A DNA stretch of 62,315 nt from Bacillus subtilis (GTDB lineage Bacteria > Bacillota > Bacilli > Bacillales > Bacillaceae_C): positions 1-62,315 of the forward strand of contig NZ_VTQV01000024.1 of NCBI RefSeq assembly GCF_008764245.1, written 5' to 3'. Numbering within the stretch: position 1 is the first letter of the stretch; every line of letters starts with the position of its first letter. The notes beneath the pieces were generated by a model. That model was not told the DNA's origin, made no database searches, and was given only the letters and a program-made list of their open reading frames with translations. Of this stretch, positions 1 to 8,615 are shown piece after piece. The position numbers and the translations under genes are program-made.

Positions 1-118
1 TAGGACGTGGGGGAATTCCTGCAAAAAAAGATTTTAGGCTTTTAAAGGGGCGCGGAATATGGGCTGAAAAGGTTATATAATTTTAACTAAATAAAAGTTT
101 AGTAAAGGCGGGGATTTT

Positions 119-316
119 ATGGATGGAAAAAATAGATCAAATATTATAGAGGGACAAACAGTGGACATTGTATTAAAAAAGGATCAAGCAACAGGTAAAA
201 CAACACGTGGAATTGTGCAAAAAGTCCTTACTAACTCTTCTTCACATCCCCATGGTATCAAAGTCCGTCTTCAGGATGGACAGGTAGGCAGGGTAAAGGA
301 AATAGTGGAAGATTAA
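119..316 (+). CDS. ywbE: YwbE family protein (DUF2196)
   Basis: A 65-residue basic protein. The pattern VDIVLKKDQ, then TRGIV, LTNSSSHPHGIKV and LQDGQVGRV matches the small conserved YwbE family of Bacillales over its full length. No biochemical function is established for the family; the compact beta-rich, positively charged sequence would suit nucleic-acid or ribosome contact, but that is inference. The start is preceded by AAAGGCGGGG with an appropriate gap. It appears to be a single-gene unit, followed by a stem-loop, and is unrelated to the sugar genes downstream. Confidence 0.9.
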   Translation: MDGKNRSNIIEGQTVDIVLKKDQATGKTTRGIVQKVLTNSSSHPHGIKVRLQDGQVGRVKEIVED

Positions 317-321
317 ACAAA

Positions 322-372
322 ACAGTCTCCCACTGTGTTAATGCTTGAATAAGGTGGGGGAGACTGTCTCTG
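322..372 (+). terminator. Stem-loop after ywbE
   Basis: ACAGTCTCCCAC (322-333) pairs with GTGGGGGAGACTGT (354-367), leaving two unpaired G. There is no strong T-tract, so it is either a weak intrinsic terminator or a 3' end stabiliser. Confidence 0.5.
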
Positions 373-513
373 AAATGTTCTGACTTGGTCAAAAAGGGGC
401 AACAATGTCATTTGTGGGTTTACATTATATAACTTAAGTGGTAAAAACTGTTTTTTAAACAGTTTGAACGGATATTTGGATACAAAGTTACTGGAAACTT
501 ATGTAAATTATAT

Positions 514-529
514 ATGAATGCGCTTGCAA
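514..529 (+). promoter_or_regulatory. Candidate cre (CcpA) site upstream of the PL11 lyase gene
   Basis: ATGAATGCGCTTGCAA fits the consensus WTGNNANCGNWNNCAW at 15 of 16 positions (T instead of A at position 6). It lies about 300 bases before the secreted lyase gene, in a 508-base stretch otherwise without a confident gene. Carbon catabolite repression of a pectinolytic gene is expected in Bacillus. No convincing -35/-10 pair was fixed here. Confidence 0.4.
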
Positions 530-631
530 AACATGAGAAGGGAGAGAGAATAGAAAGGCGAGAATTGAATACTAACACCATGAATCTTCTTACATGTATA
601 TCAAAAAGAAAGGACAGGTGTATTGAACGAC

Positions 632-672
632 AACAAGGGAGAAAAACATGTTTTTACTTTTCCTTGTTTTTT
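632..672 (+). terminator. Terminator-like or attenuator hairpin in the PL11 leader
   Basis: AACAAGG (632-638) pairs with CCTTGTT (662-668), flanking an inner 14-base palindrome AAAAACATGTTTTT (642-655), and runs into a T6 tract. It sits inside the untranslated region between the candidate cre site and the lyase gene, so it could end leader transcription early or terminate an unrecognised upstream transcript. Confidence 0.4.
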
Positions 673-767
673 GTTGCCTAATTGTTTTTTACAGGGAGAC
701 TGCTTCAGAAACTTTAAAAGGAAAATTGCAAAAGGTAAGCTCGTTCAGGGATAAGGGCAAGCAATGA
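648..767 (+). CDS. Possible 39-residue membrane peptide (or gene remnant) in the PL11 leader
   Basis: An ATG preceded by AAGGGAG starts a 39-codon frame ending in TGA at 765-767. The first 15 residues (MFLLFLVFCCLIVFY) are strongly hydrophobic, followed by a basic polar tail. It is not recognised. Its start lies in the loop of the hairpin at 632-672, so translation could be coupled to that structure; it may equally be the decayed N-terminus of a lost sensor or lipoprotein gene. No homologue can be named. Confidence 0.25.
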   Translation: MFLLFLVFCCLIVFYRETASETLKGKLQKVSSFRDKGKQ

Positions 768-824
768 ATAGGCAAGGTGTAAATCAGCATAAAGGAACCT
801 TTTGATAAAAAAAGGAGGAATTTC

Positions 825-3800
825 ATGAGTAAAAGGTTTTCGATGTTCATGGTGTTGTTCATGGTGGTTTCTCTCTTTTCTCAGAGCAGTGTGCTCGCCG
901 ACTCTCAGTCACCCAATGGTAAAGAAGATAAACCACTAAGTTTTCTATTTGATTTTGGTTCTGAAACAAGCCCAACGGAAGAAGGGTATCTCAAGGTTGC
1001 GAATACACTTTTATACAATGAGGAAGTTGGATATGGTTTTGATAAAGAGGTAGGATTCCGTGATCGTGGTGAACCAGATAACTTGCGGAGGGACTTTGCC
1101 CTCGCAGATGGTGCTGAATTTATGGTTGATTTACCGAATGGTGATTATTTTATTCGAATCATTGCAGGAGACAATATCGCCTTTAATCGTAGCAGCTTTA
1201 CGATCGAGGACGAAGAACATGGCAATATCACATCACAGTCAGGGGAATTTTCGGAGCTAACAACGAATATAACTGTTTCAGATGGACAGTTAAATATTAA
1301 AATTGGTGAGAATGGCCGCATCAATGCGTTGGAAATTACCCCGATGTCTGAGGTTCCAAAACTTAAGATAAGCAAGGTTTCTTTATCACCGGAGACATTT
1401 GTCAAACTAAATTGGAATAAAGATGAATCAGCTAAAAGCTATAAGATTTACCGAAAACAAGATGGAGATCAGGCGTTTACGCATCTTGGTCATTCAACAA
1501 AAGCTGAATACACGGATGAGACTGTTGAATTAGGCTCAAGCTATACGTATGCTGTCTCGTTGGTCAATGATCAAGGGATTGAAACAACCAAAAGTAATGA
1601 GGTGTCCGTAAATATGATTGATGAGTCTGTTGCTATTCCCGAAGCACCAAAAGGGTTAGAATTGGAAAATGCTGAAGAAGACTCCGTTGCTTTTAAATGG
1701 GAACCCGTTGATAGAGCAGTTGAATATCATATCTATCGGTCAAGGTTTAACCAAGAGGATTACCCTGACTATGATGTCCATTACACAAAAGTTGCGACAA
1801 CAAAGGACACTCGTTTTAAAGATGATTCCATTTTCACTACTAACCATTATTATTATGTAGTTTTTGCGGTAAATGAAGGTGGAATATCGGAGGCATCAGA
1901 GGTGTTAGAAACGCCTATTACGAAAAAGCAGTTGCGGCAAATGGAAGATCTCAACCGCTCATTGGTTGCTGTAGATACGGAGAACGGTATTTATGTAGGC
2001 TGGAGGATGTTAGGGACGGACTCGAAAAGTGTCACCTTTGATCTTTACCGTGATGGAGAAAAGGTGAATAAGGAACCAATTACTACAAGTACAAACTATT
2101 TAGATGAAGAGGGAACGATCGATTCTAAATATCAAGTGCGTGTCAATAACGGTAGTGGGGATCCAGTTACGGAAGAGGTCGGAGTTTGGTCTGAACAATA
2201 TTTAAGCATTCCCATAGACAAACCAGAAGGTGGCGTTACGCCTGATGGGGTGGAATACACGTACTCTGCCAATGATGCCAGTGTTGGGGATGTGAATGGT
2301 GACGGAAATTACGAGATTATTTTAAAATGGGATCCATCCAACTCTAAAGACAATTCACATAGTGGTCATACAGGCAATGTTTATATTGATGCCTATACAC
2401 TTGAGGGGGAAAGACTCTGGAGAATTGATCTCGGGAGAAATATCCGTGCAGGTGCCCATTACACGCAATTCTTAGTCTATGACTTTGATGGAGATGGTAA
2501 AGCAGAAGTCGTTATGAAGACAGCAGATGGAACCGTCGATGGTGTTGGTAATGTCATTGGTGACCCTGATGCCGATTATCGTAATTCGAATGGATATATA
2601 TTGGATGGTCCGGAGTACCTGACCGTGTTTAATGGTGAAACAGGAGAGGCGATGGAAACGATAGATTATTATCCTCCACGTGGCAATGTTAACGACTGGG
2701 GCGACAATTACGGAAATCGTGTCGACCGTTTCTTAGCTGGAGTTGCCTATTTGGATGGGGAACGTCCGAGCTTCGTCATGGCACGTGGGTATTATACACG
2801 AACCGTCTTAGCGGCCTATAATTGGCGGGATGGCAAATTAACGGAAGAATGGGTCTTCGATAGTGATGAACCTGGAAATGAAGCGTATGCTGGACAGGGA
2901 AATCATAGCCTATCTGTAGCTGATGTCGATGGAGATGGCAAAGATGAAATTATTTATGGCGCCGCAGTCATTGATCATGATGGTACGGGACTTTATTCAA
3001 CAGGCTTCGGACATGGGGATGCAGGCCATGTAAGTAATTTCAACCCTAATCGCCCTGGGTTGGAAATCTATGAATCTTATGAAGATAAAAGCTCTCCATA
3101 TGGATTTGCGATACGAGATGCAGAAACAGGTGAAGTGTTATCTGGAAAACGTACAGGTACAGATGTTGGACGCGCGCTGATAGCAGACATAGATCCGCGC
3201 TATGACGGTGCAGAATATTGGGCTTCTAGTAGTTGGGATGGATCCAGTGGTAAGAGTGGCCTCTTCTCGGTCGAAGGTGAATTGATCACCAAGGAGACAC
3301 CAAGTTCCATGAACTTTGCCATTTGGTGGGACGGGGACCTTTTACGTGAGTTGCTAGATCATAATTTTAACCCTGATGTTGATCCACATGGTGTCGGTAA
3401 AATTGAAAAGTGGAATTGGGAAACGGAAAAATTAGAAACACTATTGGTTCCGGAGGGCACCCGTACTAATAACTGGACAAAGGGGAATCCGTCCCTTCAA
3501 GCTGACTTGTTCGGAGATTGGCGAGAAGAAGTCATTTGGCCTTCTGCTGATAGTACTGAATTACGAATTTATACGACAACAGACATCACGGAACACAGAA
3601 TCTTTACGTTAATGCATGATCCACAATATCGTACGGCCATTGCTTGGCAAAATGTTGCTTATAATCAGCCGCCACATCCGAGTTTCTTTATTGGAGCGAA
3701 TATGGAGGAGCCAGCAATGCCGAATATTGAAGTTGTAAAAGGAGATTGGGAAGATCCAGATTTGGATGTTTCTGAATTAGAATCATTAGTGAAAGAAGCA

Positions 3801-4229
3801 AAGTTAATTAAGAATGAAGGAAAGTATACGGAATCCTCGTATACCGCTTTACAAAAAGCCATTTCAGTAGCAGAAAAGGCAGTGGGAGAAGTGAAAACAG
3901 AGGAAGAACTGAATTCCGCGATTGCTGCTTTACAAATAGCGATCGACGGATTAAAGCCTCTAGAGGAACTGGATACATCCTATCTGCTCTCCATCCTTGA
4001 GGAGTATCAAGAGGATTTATCGGAAAAAGATTATCGATCCCTTGCTGTTCACTTGACCGCTATTGGCCAATTTGAGCAAAAGGGAGCGGCTGCAAAGGTT
4101 ATCAAACACATGGGGAGTTTTAAACAACTGCTGGATTATCAGCTAGAAAATGCCTCTATTTCTCAAGAACTGTATGATTCCCTAAAAACAGAAGCCGATT
4201 CACTTATTCAGAAATGGGAAGGAGCGTAA
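825..4229 (+). CDS. Secreted PL11-type rhamnogalacturonan lyase, multidomain
   Basis: An 1134-residue secreted protein. A Sec signal peptide (about 1-25, ending SSVLADS) is followed by a galactose-binding-like domain (about 43-178, starting FDFGSE), two fibronectin III-like domains (about 179-265 and 270-365), a complete PL11 beta-propeller (about 370-970, starting MEDLNRSLVAV and carrying DVNGDG, DFDGDG and DVDGDG calcium loops), a FIVAR-like helical segment (about 980-1047) and a C-terminal FIMAH-like domain (about 1050-1134). PL11 enzymes such as YesW and YesX of B. subtilis cut the rhamnose-galacturonate backbone of rhamnogalacturonan I by beta-elimination. The accessory modules make it nearly twice the length of YesW and suggest attachment to wall or substrate. 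The RBS is AAAGGAGG. It is the only lyase in the window, and no GH105/GH88 partner that would process its unsaturated product is present here. Confidence 0.92.
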   Translation: MSKRFSMFMVLFMVVSLFSQSSVLADSQSPNGKEDKPLSFLFDFGSETSPTEEGYLKVANTLLYNEEVGYGFDKEVGFRDRGEPDNLRRDFALADGAEFMVDLPNGDYFIRIIAGDNIAFNRSSFTIEDEEHGNITSQSGEFSELTTNITVSDGQLNIKIGENGRINALEITPMSEVPKLKISKVSLSPETFVKLNWNKDESAKSYKIYRKQDGDQAFTHLGHSTKAEYTDETVELGSSYTYAVSLVNDQGIETTKSNEVSVNMIDESVAIPEAPKGLELENAEEDSVAFKWEPVDRAVEYHIYRSRFNQEDYPDYDVHYTKVATTKDTRFKDDSIFTTNHYYYVVFAVNEGGISEASEVLETPITKKQLRQMEDLNRSLVAVDTENGIYVGWRMLGTDSKSVTFDLYRDGEKVNKEPITTSTNYLDEEGTIDSKYQVRVNNGSGDPVTEEVGVWSEQYLSIPIDKPEGGVTPDGVEYTYSANDASVGDVNGDGNYEIILKWDPSNSKDNSHSGHTGNVYIDAYTLEGERLWRIDLGRNIRAGAHYTQFLVYDFDGDGKAEVVMKTADGTVDGVGNVIGDPDADYRNSNGYILDGPEYLTVFNGETGEAMETIDYYPPRGNVNDWGDNYGNRVDRFLAGVAYLDGERPSFVMARGYYTRTVLAAYNWRDGKLTEEWVFDSDEPGNEAYAGQGNHSLSVADVDGDGKDEIIYGAAVIDHDGTGLYSTGFGHGDAGHVSNFNPNRPGLEIYESYEDKSSPYGFAIRDAETGEVLSGKRTGTDVGRALIADIDPRYDGAEYWASSSWDGSSGKSGLFSVEGELITKETPSSMNFAIWWDGDLLRELLDHNFNPDVDPHGVGKIEKWNWETEKLETLLVPEGTRTNNWTKGNPSLQADLFGDWREEVIWPSADSTELRIYTTTDITEHRIFTLMHDPQYRTAIAWQNVAYNQPPHPSFFIGANMEEPAMPNIEVVKGDWEDPDLDVSELESLVKEAKLIKNEGKYTESSYTALQKAISVAEKAVGEVKTEEELNSAIAALQIAIDGLKPLEELDTSYLLSILEEYQEDLSEKDYRSLAVHLTAIGQFEQKGAAAKVIKHMGSFKQLLDYQLENASISQELYDSLKTEADSLIQKWEGA

Positions 4230-4307
4230 CAAAAATTTCACAAAGAGTTCCCTTTACCACGATGGTAGGGGGAACTTGAAACTGAGTGGAAACAAAGTTC
4301 AATATAT

Positions 4308-4338
4308 AAAAAAGTCGGGAAAACGGCCCGCCTTTTTA
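4308..4338 (+). terminator. Intrinsic terminator after the PL11 lyase
   Basis: AAAAAAGTCGGG and GGCCCGCCTTTTT form a GC-rich stem with A and T flanks. A second hairpin, GTTCCC...GGGAAC with inner TACC/GGTA at 4247-4275 and lacking a T-tract, lies just after the stop codon. Confidence 0.7.
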
Positions 4339-4474
4339 AAAATATAGAATAATGTCGGCTAGGTGTGATTTCTTAATTCTATTCTATTTTTACTGACTTC
4401 TCGTAAGTGGAACGGATAGTTTTTCACAAATAGCTCATACTACATCAAGTAAACCATATTTAGGAGGTATAAGA

Positions 4475-5116
4475 ATGGAATTCCAACAGCCACAAAATCA
4501 CCAAAACGTTGAAACAGGTGTTGTACCACCGCAAATGAACCATGGCGGTCATGAAATGTTTGATGTTCACGAGGTGTTGTCAGGTGCCATTAACACAATG
4601 AATACCTATACGATGCTAAGTGAACATGTACAAGATCCGGAGCTTCGCGATATATTGCAACGTCAGAAGCAATTCATGGCAGATGAATATAACATCACTT
4701 TAGAATGTTTTCAAACGGGACAAGATCCTGCAAAGCCTACGCAAAGCTATAAAATGAAACAGGGGAATGACTTCACTTATGGAATGCAACCGACGGGTCA
4801 ACCGCAAAAACCAATGCAGTCTGCTACAGAAATCAACGATGAAATCATAGCGCAAAGCATGCTTAATGCCGTTAAATCGGGTGCTCCTGTTAAAACAGCT
4901 GCTGCTATGGAAGCAACCAATCCGGTCGTTCGCCGTGTACTTGCCGATTCTTTGCCAAACTGTATTGAAATGGCCTATGAAATATCTCTTTATCAAAATA
5001 AGCATGGTTATTATCAAGTGCCACAACTGGCACAACAAGACATGCAGCAAATGCAAAATGGCTATGCACCTGCCACAGTCCAACCGCAAATGCCGGGGAA
5101 CAATCCTACGCACTAA
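4475..5116 (+). CDS. Spore coat protein, CotF family
   Basis: A 213-residue protein rich in Gln, Met, Asn and Pro at both ends. The central part (about 28-90, FDVHEVLSGAIN through EYNITLECFQTG) and the later helical stretch (about 110-185) fit the CotF/ferritin-like coat domain found in endospore formers. These proteins are made in the mother cell and deposited on the spore. The RBS is AGGAGG, 6 bases before ATG. It is a single-gene unit between two terminators, and has no evident tie to the sugar genes on either side. Confidence 0.85.
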   Translation: MEFQQPQNHQNVETGVVPPQMNHGGHEMFDVHEVLSGAINTMNTYTMLSEHVQDPELRDILQRQKQFMADEYNITLECFQTGQDPAKPTQSYKMKQGNDFTYGMQPTGQPQKPMQSATEINDEIIAQSMLNAVKSGAPVKTAAAMEATNPVVRRVLADSLPNCIEMAYEISLYQNKHGYYQVPQLAQQDMQQMQNGYAPATVQPQMPGNNPTH

Positions 5117-5213
5117 TTTCGGTAAGCGCATTGAAGGAAGAATGGCTTAAAAGCCAATTGCCAAGTTAATGTAGCTGAGACTCTTGAGCGAGAGCTGGAT
5201 CCCCTCTCATCTT

Positions 5214-5252
5214 AAAAAACGCCGCTTCCTCTTTCATGGAAGTGGTGTTTTT
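5214..5252 (+). terminator. Intrinsic terminator after the coat gene
   Basis: AAAAAACGCCGCTTCC pairs with GGAAGTGGTGTTTTT around an 8-base loop and ends in a T-tract. Confidence 0.85.
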
Positions 5253-5322
5253 AGTGCGTTAATTGGTTCAAACAAAATGAATTTATAAAGGACTTACCGA
5301 TTACAATACATATACTATTACT

Positions 5323-5346
5323 AAAATTGTAGATATCTACAATTTT
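5323..5346. promoter_or_regulatory. Perfect 24-base palindrome, probable operator of the ArsR-type regulator
   Basis: AAAATTGTAGAT is followed directly by its exact reverse complement, with no spacer. It lies 72 bases before the TTG start of the ArsR-type gene. ArsR/SmtB repressors bind such AT-rich palindromes and usually control their own gene. A related ATTACAAT octamer lies at 5300-5307 and again in the operator candidate of the GH2 promoter (6484-6491). Confidence 0.65.
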
Positions 5347-5417
5347 TTTGTTTATATTAGAATAAGGAATATATATATAATAGATGTATGGACTACACAC
5401 GATTTGGAGGAATGACC

Positions 5418-6344
5418 TTGCTAGAATTATCAATGGAAGACCCTGAAGGTTTGCAAAAAATTGCTCATGCTTTATCATCAGGAGTGCGCTTACAAATCAT
5501 TAATCTGCTGAATAAAGGTAATATGAATGTCAATCAGCTGGCTGAAAGTTTGGAGATTCCTGTCTCCACTACAGCTTCGCATATAAAAATACTCGAAAAA
5601 GCCGGATTGATCAATACAGAACTTCGTCCGGCCAGTAGGGGTGCTATGAAAGTTTGCAAACGTAACTTTGATGATATACATATTCAATTAAATAGTGCCG
5701 AAAATTTCATGAAAAATACTCAGAAGGTTTTTGAATTGGAAATGCCGATCGGGCAGTACACCGATTTTGATGTCGCTCCTACATGTGGAATGGCGAATCA
5801 TGAAGGAATGATTATTCCGGAAGATGCTCCTGTCCACTTTTATAGTCCAGAGAGAGCGAAAGCACAGATTATATGGACAAGAAAGGGATATTTTGAATAT
5901 AAATTTCCACTCGTAATTCCGGCTGGTTCAAAAATAGAATCTGTTCAACTTTCCTTAGAGCTATGTTCGGAGGCACCTAACCATGATCCTAATTGGCCAT
6001 CAGATTTAACCGTATGGATAAACGACATTGATGTCGGGACATGGACTAGCCCAGGAGACTTTGGGGATCGTCCGGGAAAACTGAATCCTAAATATTGGTG
6101 CGAAACAACTAGTACACAATATGGATTATTAAAAACGTGGAAAATAACAAAAAAAAATTCAACCATCGATGATTTTCCCCTTTCCGATGTGACCGTTGAT
6201 GAACTAGGTATCTTAGACCGTATGTTTATGTCCTTTAAGATTGGCATTAAGGAAGATGCGATTCATAAAGGAGGTTTAAATTTATTTGGCCGTGAATTCG
6301 GAGATCACCCACAAGATATAAAATTGAGTGTAGAATACTCATAG
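5418..6344 (+). CDS. ArsR-type winged-helix regulator with C-terminal beta-sandwich domain
   Basis: A 308-residue regulator. Residues about 5-85 form an ArsR-like winged helix (recognition region EIPVSTTASHIKILEKAGLI). The remaining two thirds look like a galactose-binding-like beta-sandwich (WTRKGYFEYKFPL near the start, GLNLFGREFGDHP near the end), which is not a standard metal sensor and probably binds a sugar or sits in dimerisation. The TTG at 5418 is preferred because GGAGG ends 7 bases before it; in-frame ATGs at 5388 and 5412 have no RBS or one only 1 base away. There are no Cys pairs of the ArsR metal type in the helix region. It is placed just before the GH2/ABC importer genes, whose promoter carries a related dyad, so it likely represses them until an oligosaccharide is present. 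Confidence 0.75.
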   Translation: MLELSMEDPEGLQKIAHALSSGVRLQIINLLNKGNMNVNQLAESLEIPVSTTASHIKILEKAGLINTELRPASRGAMKVCKRNFDDIHIQLNSAENFMKNTQKVFELEMPIGQYTDFDVAPTCGMANHEGMIIPEDAPVHFYSPERAKAQIIWTRKGYFEYKFPLVIPAGSKIESVQLSLELCSEAPNHDPNWPSDLTVWINDIDVGTWTSPGDFGDRPGKLNPKYWCETTSTQYGLLKTWKITKKNSTIDDFPLSDVTVDELGILDRMFMSFKIGIKEDAIHKGGLNLFGREFGDHPQDIKLSVEYS

Positions 6345-6363
6345 AAAATGAGACCTACTCAAT

Positions 6364-6398
6364 GCTCTTCTATTCTAGAAAAACGGAAGGGCTTTTTT
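6364..6398 (+). terminator. Terminator after the ArsR-type gene
   Basis: GCTCTTC pairs with GAAGGGC (one G:U) and is followed by a T6 tract. Confidence 0.6.
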
Positions 6399-6446
6399 AA
6401 ATGAAACATAAATAATGGAACAATTCAAAAATAATAAAGATTAACC

Positions 6447-6521
6447 TTGACATTCATTAAATGAAGGCGTATTCTTGACATTAATTACAATAAAATAGTA
6501 TTAAAACAGTTTTACTGTAAT
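6447..6521 (+). promoter_or_regulatory. Promoter region and operator of the first GH2/ABC operon
   Basis: TTGACA (6447-6452), 17 bases, then TATTCT (6470-6475) is a good sigma-A promoter. A second TTGACA at 6475-6480 has TATTAA 18 bases later. TTGACATT.ATTA is repeated at a 28-base interval. An inverted repeat ATTACAATAAAA (6484-6495) / TTTTACTGTAAT (6510-6521), 11 of 12 paired, covers the second -10. Its half-site resembles the ArsR palindrome at 5323. A weak cre-like match (14 of 16) lies at 6461-6476. Confidence 0.6.
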
Positions 6522-6597
6522 AGGGGATGTGTGACAGATAATCAGAACATGGATATTGACTCATTAGAGAAGAATAAATCGAAGGGGAGTAATGTAG

Positions 6598-8376
6598 ATG
6601 ACCACGAGTGTAACGACATATCAAAGAACAGAATATCCGAGACCGCAATTTCAGCGTCAATCTTGGATGAATTTAAATGGGACATGGAAATTTGCATTTG
6701 ATGATCACAATGTTGGTGAAAAGGGAGGATGGCATGAACAACCTTCTTTTTCAACAGAGATTCAAGTCCCTTTTACGTATGAAACAAAGGCTAGTGGGAT
6801 TGGTGAAGAGAAGTTCCATCCATATATTTGGTATCAAAGAACATTTGAAATTCCAAAAGAGGAAATTGGGAAAAGAGCCATTTTACGATTCCAAGCATCT
6901 GATTATGTCACCAAAGTATGGGTGAATGGTAGGTATATTGGTGAACACGTCGGGGGATATGCGGCCTTTTCCTTTGATATTAGCCATGCGATTGATCACA
7001 CAAAAGAAAATGAAGTAGTAGTAAAAGTGGAAGACTCCCAGAGCTGTACTCAGCCAAGAGGAAAACAGCGATGGACAGATAAGAACTTTGGTTGCTGGTA
7101 TGTACAAACTACAGGTATTTGGCAAACTGTTTGGCTCGAATTTCTAAATGAAGAAAGTATTGAAAGTGTGAAGATGACGCCAAATATTGATACAAAATCT
7201 GTTGCTTTTGACTATAAACTACACGGGGAATTGGCAGAAGATTCAAGACTAGAGACAACCATTACATTTTCAGGAAAAAAGGTGAAACAATTTTCGATTA
7301 TTCCTGATCGTTCAAATATCCATTTTGAGGTAGATCTTACATCAGAAATACATGAATGGAAAGTATTTCATTGGGCACCGCAACATCCGAATTTATATGA
7401 TGTTCAATTTCGTTTATATGTAGAAGGTGAACTTGTCGATGAAGTAGATTCCTATTTTGGTATGAGAAAAATCTCTATTAAAAATGGGCAGGTTCTGCTA
7501 AATAATGTGCCAATCTACCAAAAGCTTTTATTAGATCAAGGTTATTGGACTGATACTATGTTAACACCTCCATCCGATGAAGCGATGTTAGAGGATATTG
7601 AAAAAACGCTTCAGATGGGTTTTAATGGCGTTCGAAAACATCAAAAGATTGAGGATGAACGATTTTTATATTGGTGTGATAAAAAGGGACTATTGGTATG
7701 GTCCGAGATGGCTGCCACATATGAGTTTTCAGATGAAGCAGTTGAAAACTTTACAAACGAGTGGCTAGAGATTGTGCAACAGCATTATAATCATCCTTCG
7801 ATCATCACGTGGGTTCCGTTCAATGAATCTTGGGGAGTGCCGAATATCCTTACAGATGAAAAACAACAAAAGTTTACAGAAGCAATTTATTATTTAACCA
7901 AGTCAATCGATGCCGAACGACCAGTTATCGTGAATGATGGTTGGGAACATACAATTTCAGATATTATCGCCTTACACGACTATGAAGAATTAGGAAAAGC
8001 GTTCTACGAGCGTTATAAAGATAAGGATAGAATTCTTAATAATGAAATCACTCATAACCATCATAAATACGCATTTGCTGAAGGATATGAATATAAAGGA
8101 CAGCCTGTCATGCTAACGGAATATGGCGGGATTGCTTTTAATGACGATCGTGGTTGGGGATATGGAAACCAGGTAGATTCAGAAGAAGCGTTCTTAAAGC
8201 GTTATCAAGAAATAACGGATGCGATAAAGGCTATTCCTTATATAAGTGGATATTGCTATACGCAAACAACGGATGTTCAACAGGAAATTAACGGATTATT
8301 AAGGGAAGATCGAACACCGAAGATTGCATTGGATAAGATTAAAAAGGTTAATGATACACGCAGGGCGAATCGGTAG
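6598..8376 (+). CDS. Glycoside hydrolase family 2 enzyme, intracellular (copy 1)
   Basis: A 592-residue GH2 protein without a signal peptide. Domains: sugar-binding jelly roll (about 20-185), immunoglobulin-like domain (about 186-295) and TIM barrel (about 296-585). The acid/base Glu is expected at 410 (VPFNESWG) and the nucleophile Glu at 508 (LTEYGG). Short GH2 enzymes of this type include beta-galactosidases, beta-glucuronidases and related exo-enzymes, so specificity cannot be read here. It is about 90% identical by eye to the protein at 21058-22833, including the unusual AATGTAG spacer before ATG. The RBS is GGGGAG. It is first in a unit that continues into the MalEFG-like importer, though a terminator-like structure separates them. 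Confidence 0.88.
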   Translation: MTTSVTTYQRTEYPRPQFQRQSWMNLNGTWKFAFDDHNVGEKGGWHEQPSFSTEIQVPFTYETKASGIGEEKFHPYIWYQRTFEIPKEEIGKRAILRFQASDYVTKVWVNGRYIGEHVGGYAAFSFDISHAIDHTKENEVVVKVEDSQSCTQPRGKQRWTDKNFGCWYVQTTGIWQTVWLEFLNEESIESVKMTPNIDTKSVAFDYKLHGELAEDSRLETTITFSGKKVKQFSIIPDRSNIHFEVDLTSEIHEWKVFHWAPQHPNLYDVQFRLYVEGELVDEVDSYFGMRKISIKNGQVLLNNVPIYQKLLLDQGYWTDTMLTPPSDEAMLEDIEKTLQMGFNGVRKHQKIEDERFLYWCDKKGLLVWSEMAATYEFSDEAVENFTNEWLEIVQQHYNHPSIITWVPFNESWGVPNILTDEKQQKFTEAIYYLTKSIDAERPVIVNDGWEHTISDIIALHDYEELGKAFYERYKDKDRILNNEITHNHHKYAFAEGYEYKGQPVMLTEYGGIAFNDDRGWGYGNQVDSEEAFLKRYQEITDAIKAIPYISGYCYTQTTDVQQEINGLLREDRTPKIALDKIKKVNDTRRANR

Positions 8377-8450
8377 TCATTACAGCATTAAATTAGCTAG
8401 CGTAATAATTTGGTCTTGATACTTGATAAGTTTGAGTAAGTAAGTTATTA

Positions 8451-8542
8451 ATTGAGGGCTCGCTTGTCACTTCCTAATCTGGGATGTTGGTGGTCTGGTA
8501 ACCTCAATGATCCTTAGATTTTTAGGGGGTGGCAAGTTTTTT
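8451..8542 (+). terminator. Terminator hairpin with an alternative pairing between GH2 and the importer genes
   Basis: CTTGTCAC (8463-8470) pairs with GTGGCAAG (8529-8536), AATCT (8476-8480) with AGATT (8516-8520), and T6 follows at 8537-8542. ATTGAGG (8451-8457) can instead pair with CCTCAAT (8502-8508), a pairing that crosses the terminator stem. This is either a plain terminator or an attenuator setting importer expression. Confidence 0.6.
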
Positions 8543-8615
8543 CTCTCTTTCAAGGTTTTATTAACTTTTTACTATAAAGTTTTTGACAATACGAAAAATT
8601 AGGGGGGTATTAAAA

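Noticed and set aside
4700-5131. Minus-strand frame of 143 codons opposite the spore coat gene
   Set aside because: A shadow of a repetitive, Gln-rich coding sequence; no RBS.
8451-8542. T-box riboswitch
   Set aside because: GGGGGTGG is only a partial match to the T-box sequence, and no stem I or specifier loop was found in the short leader.
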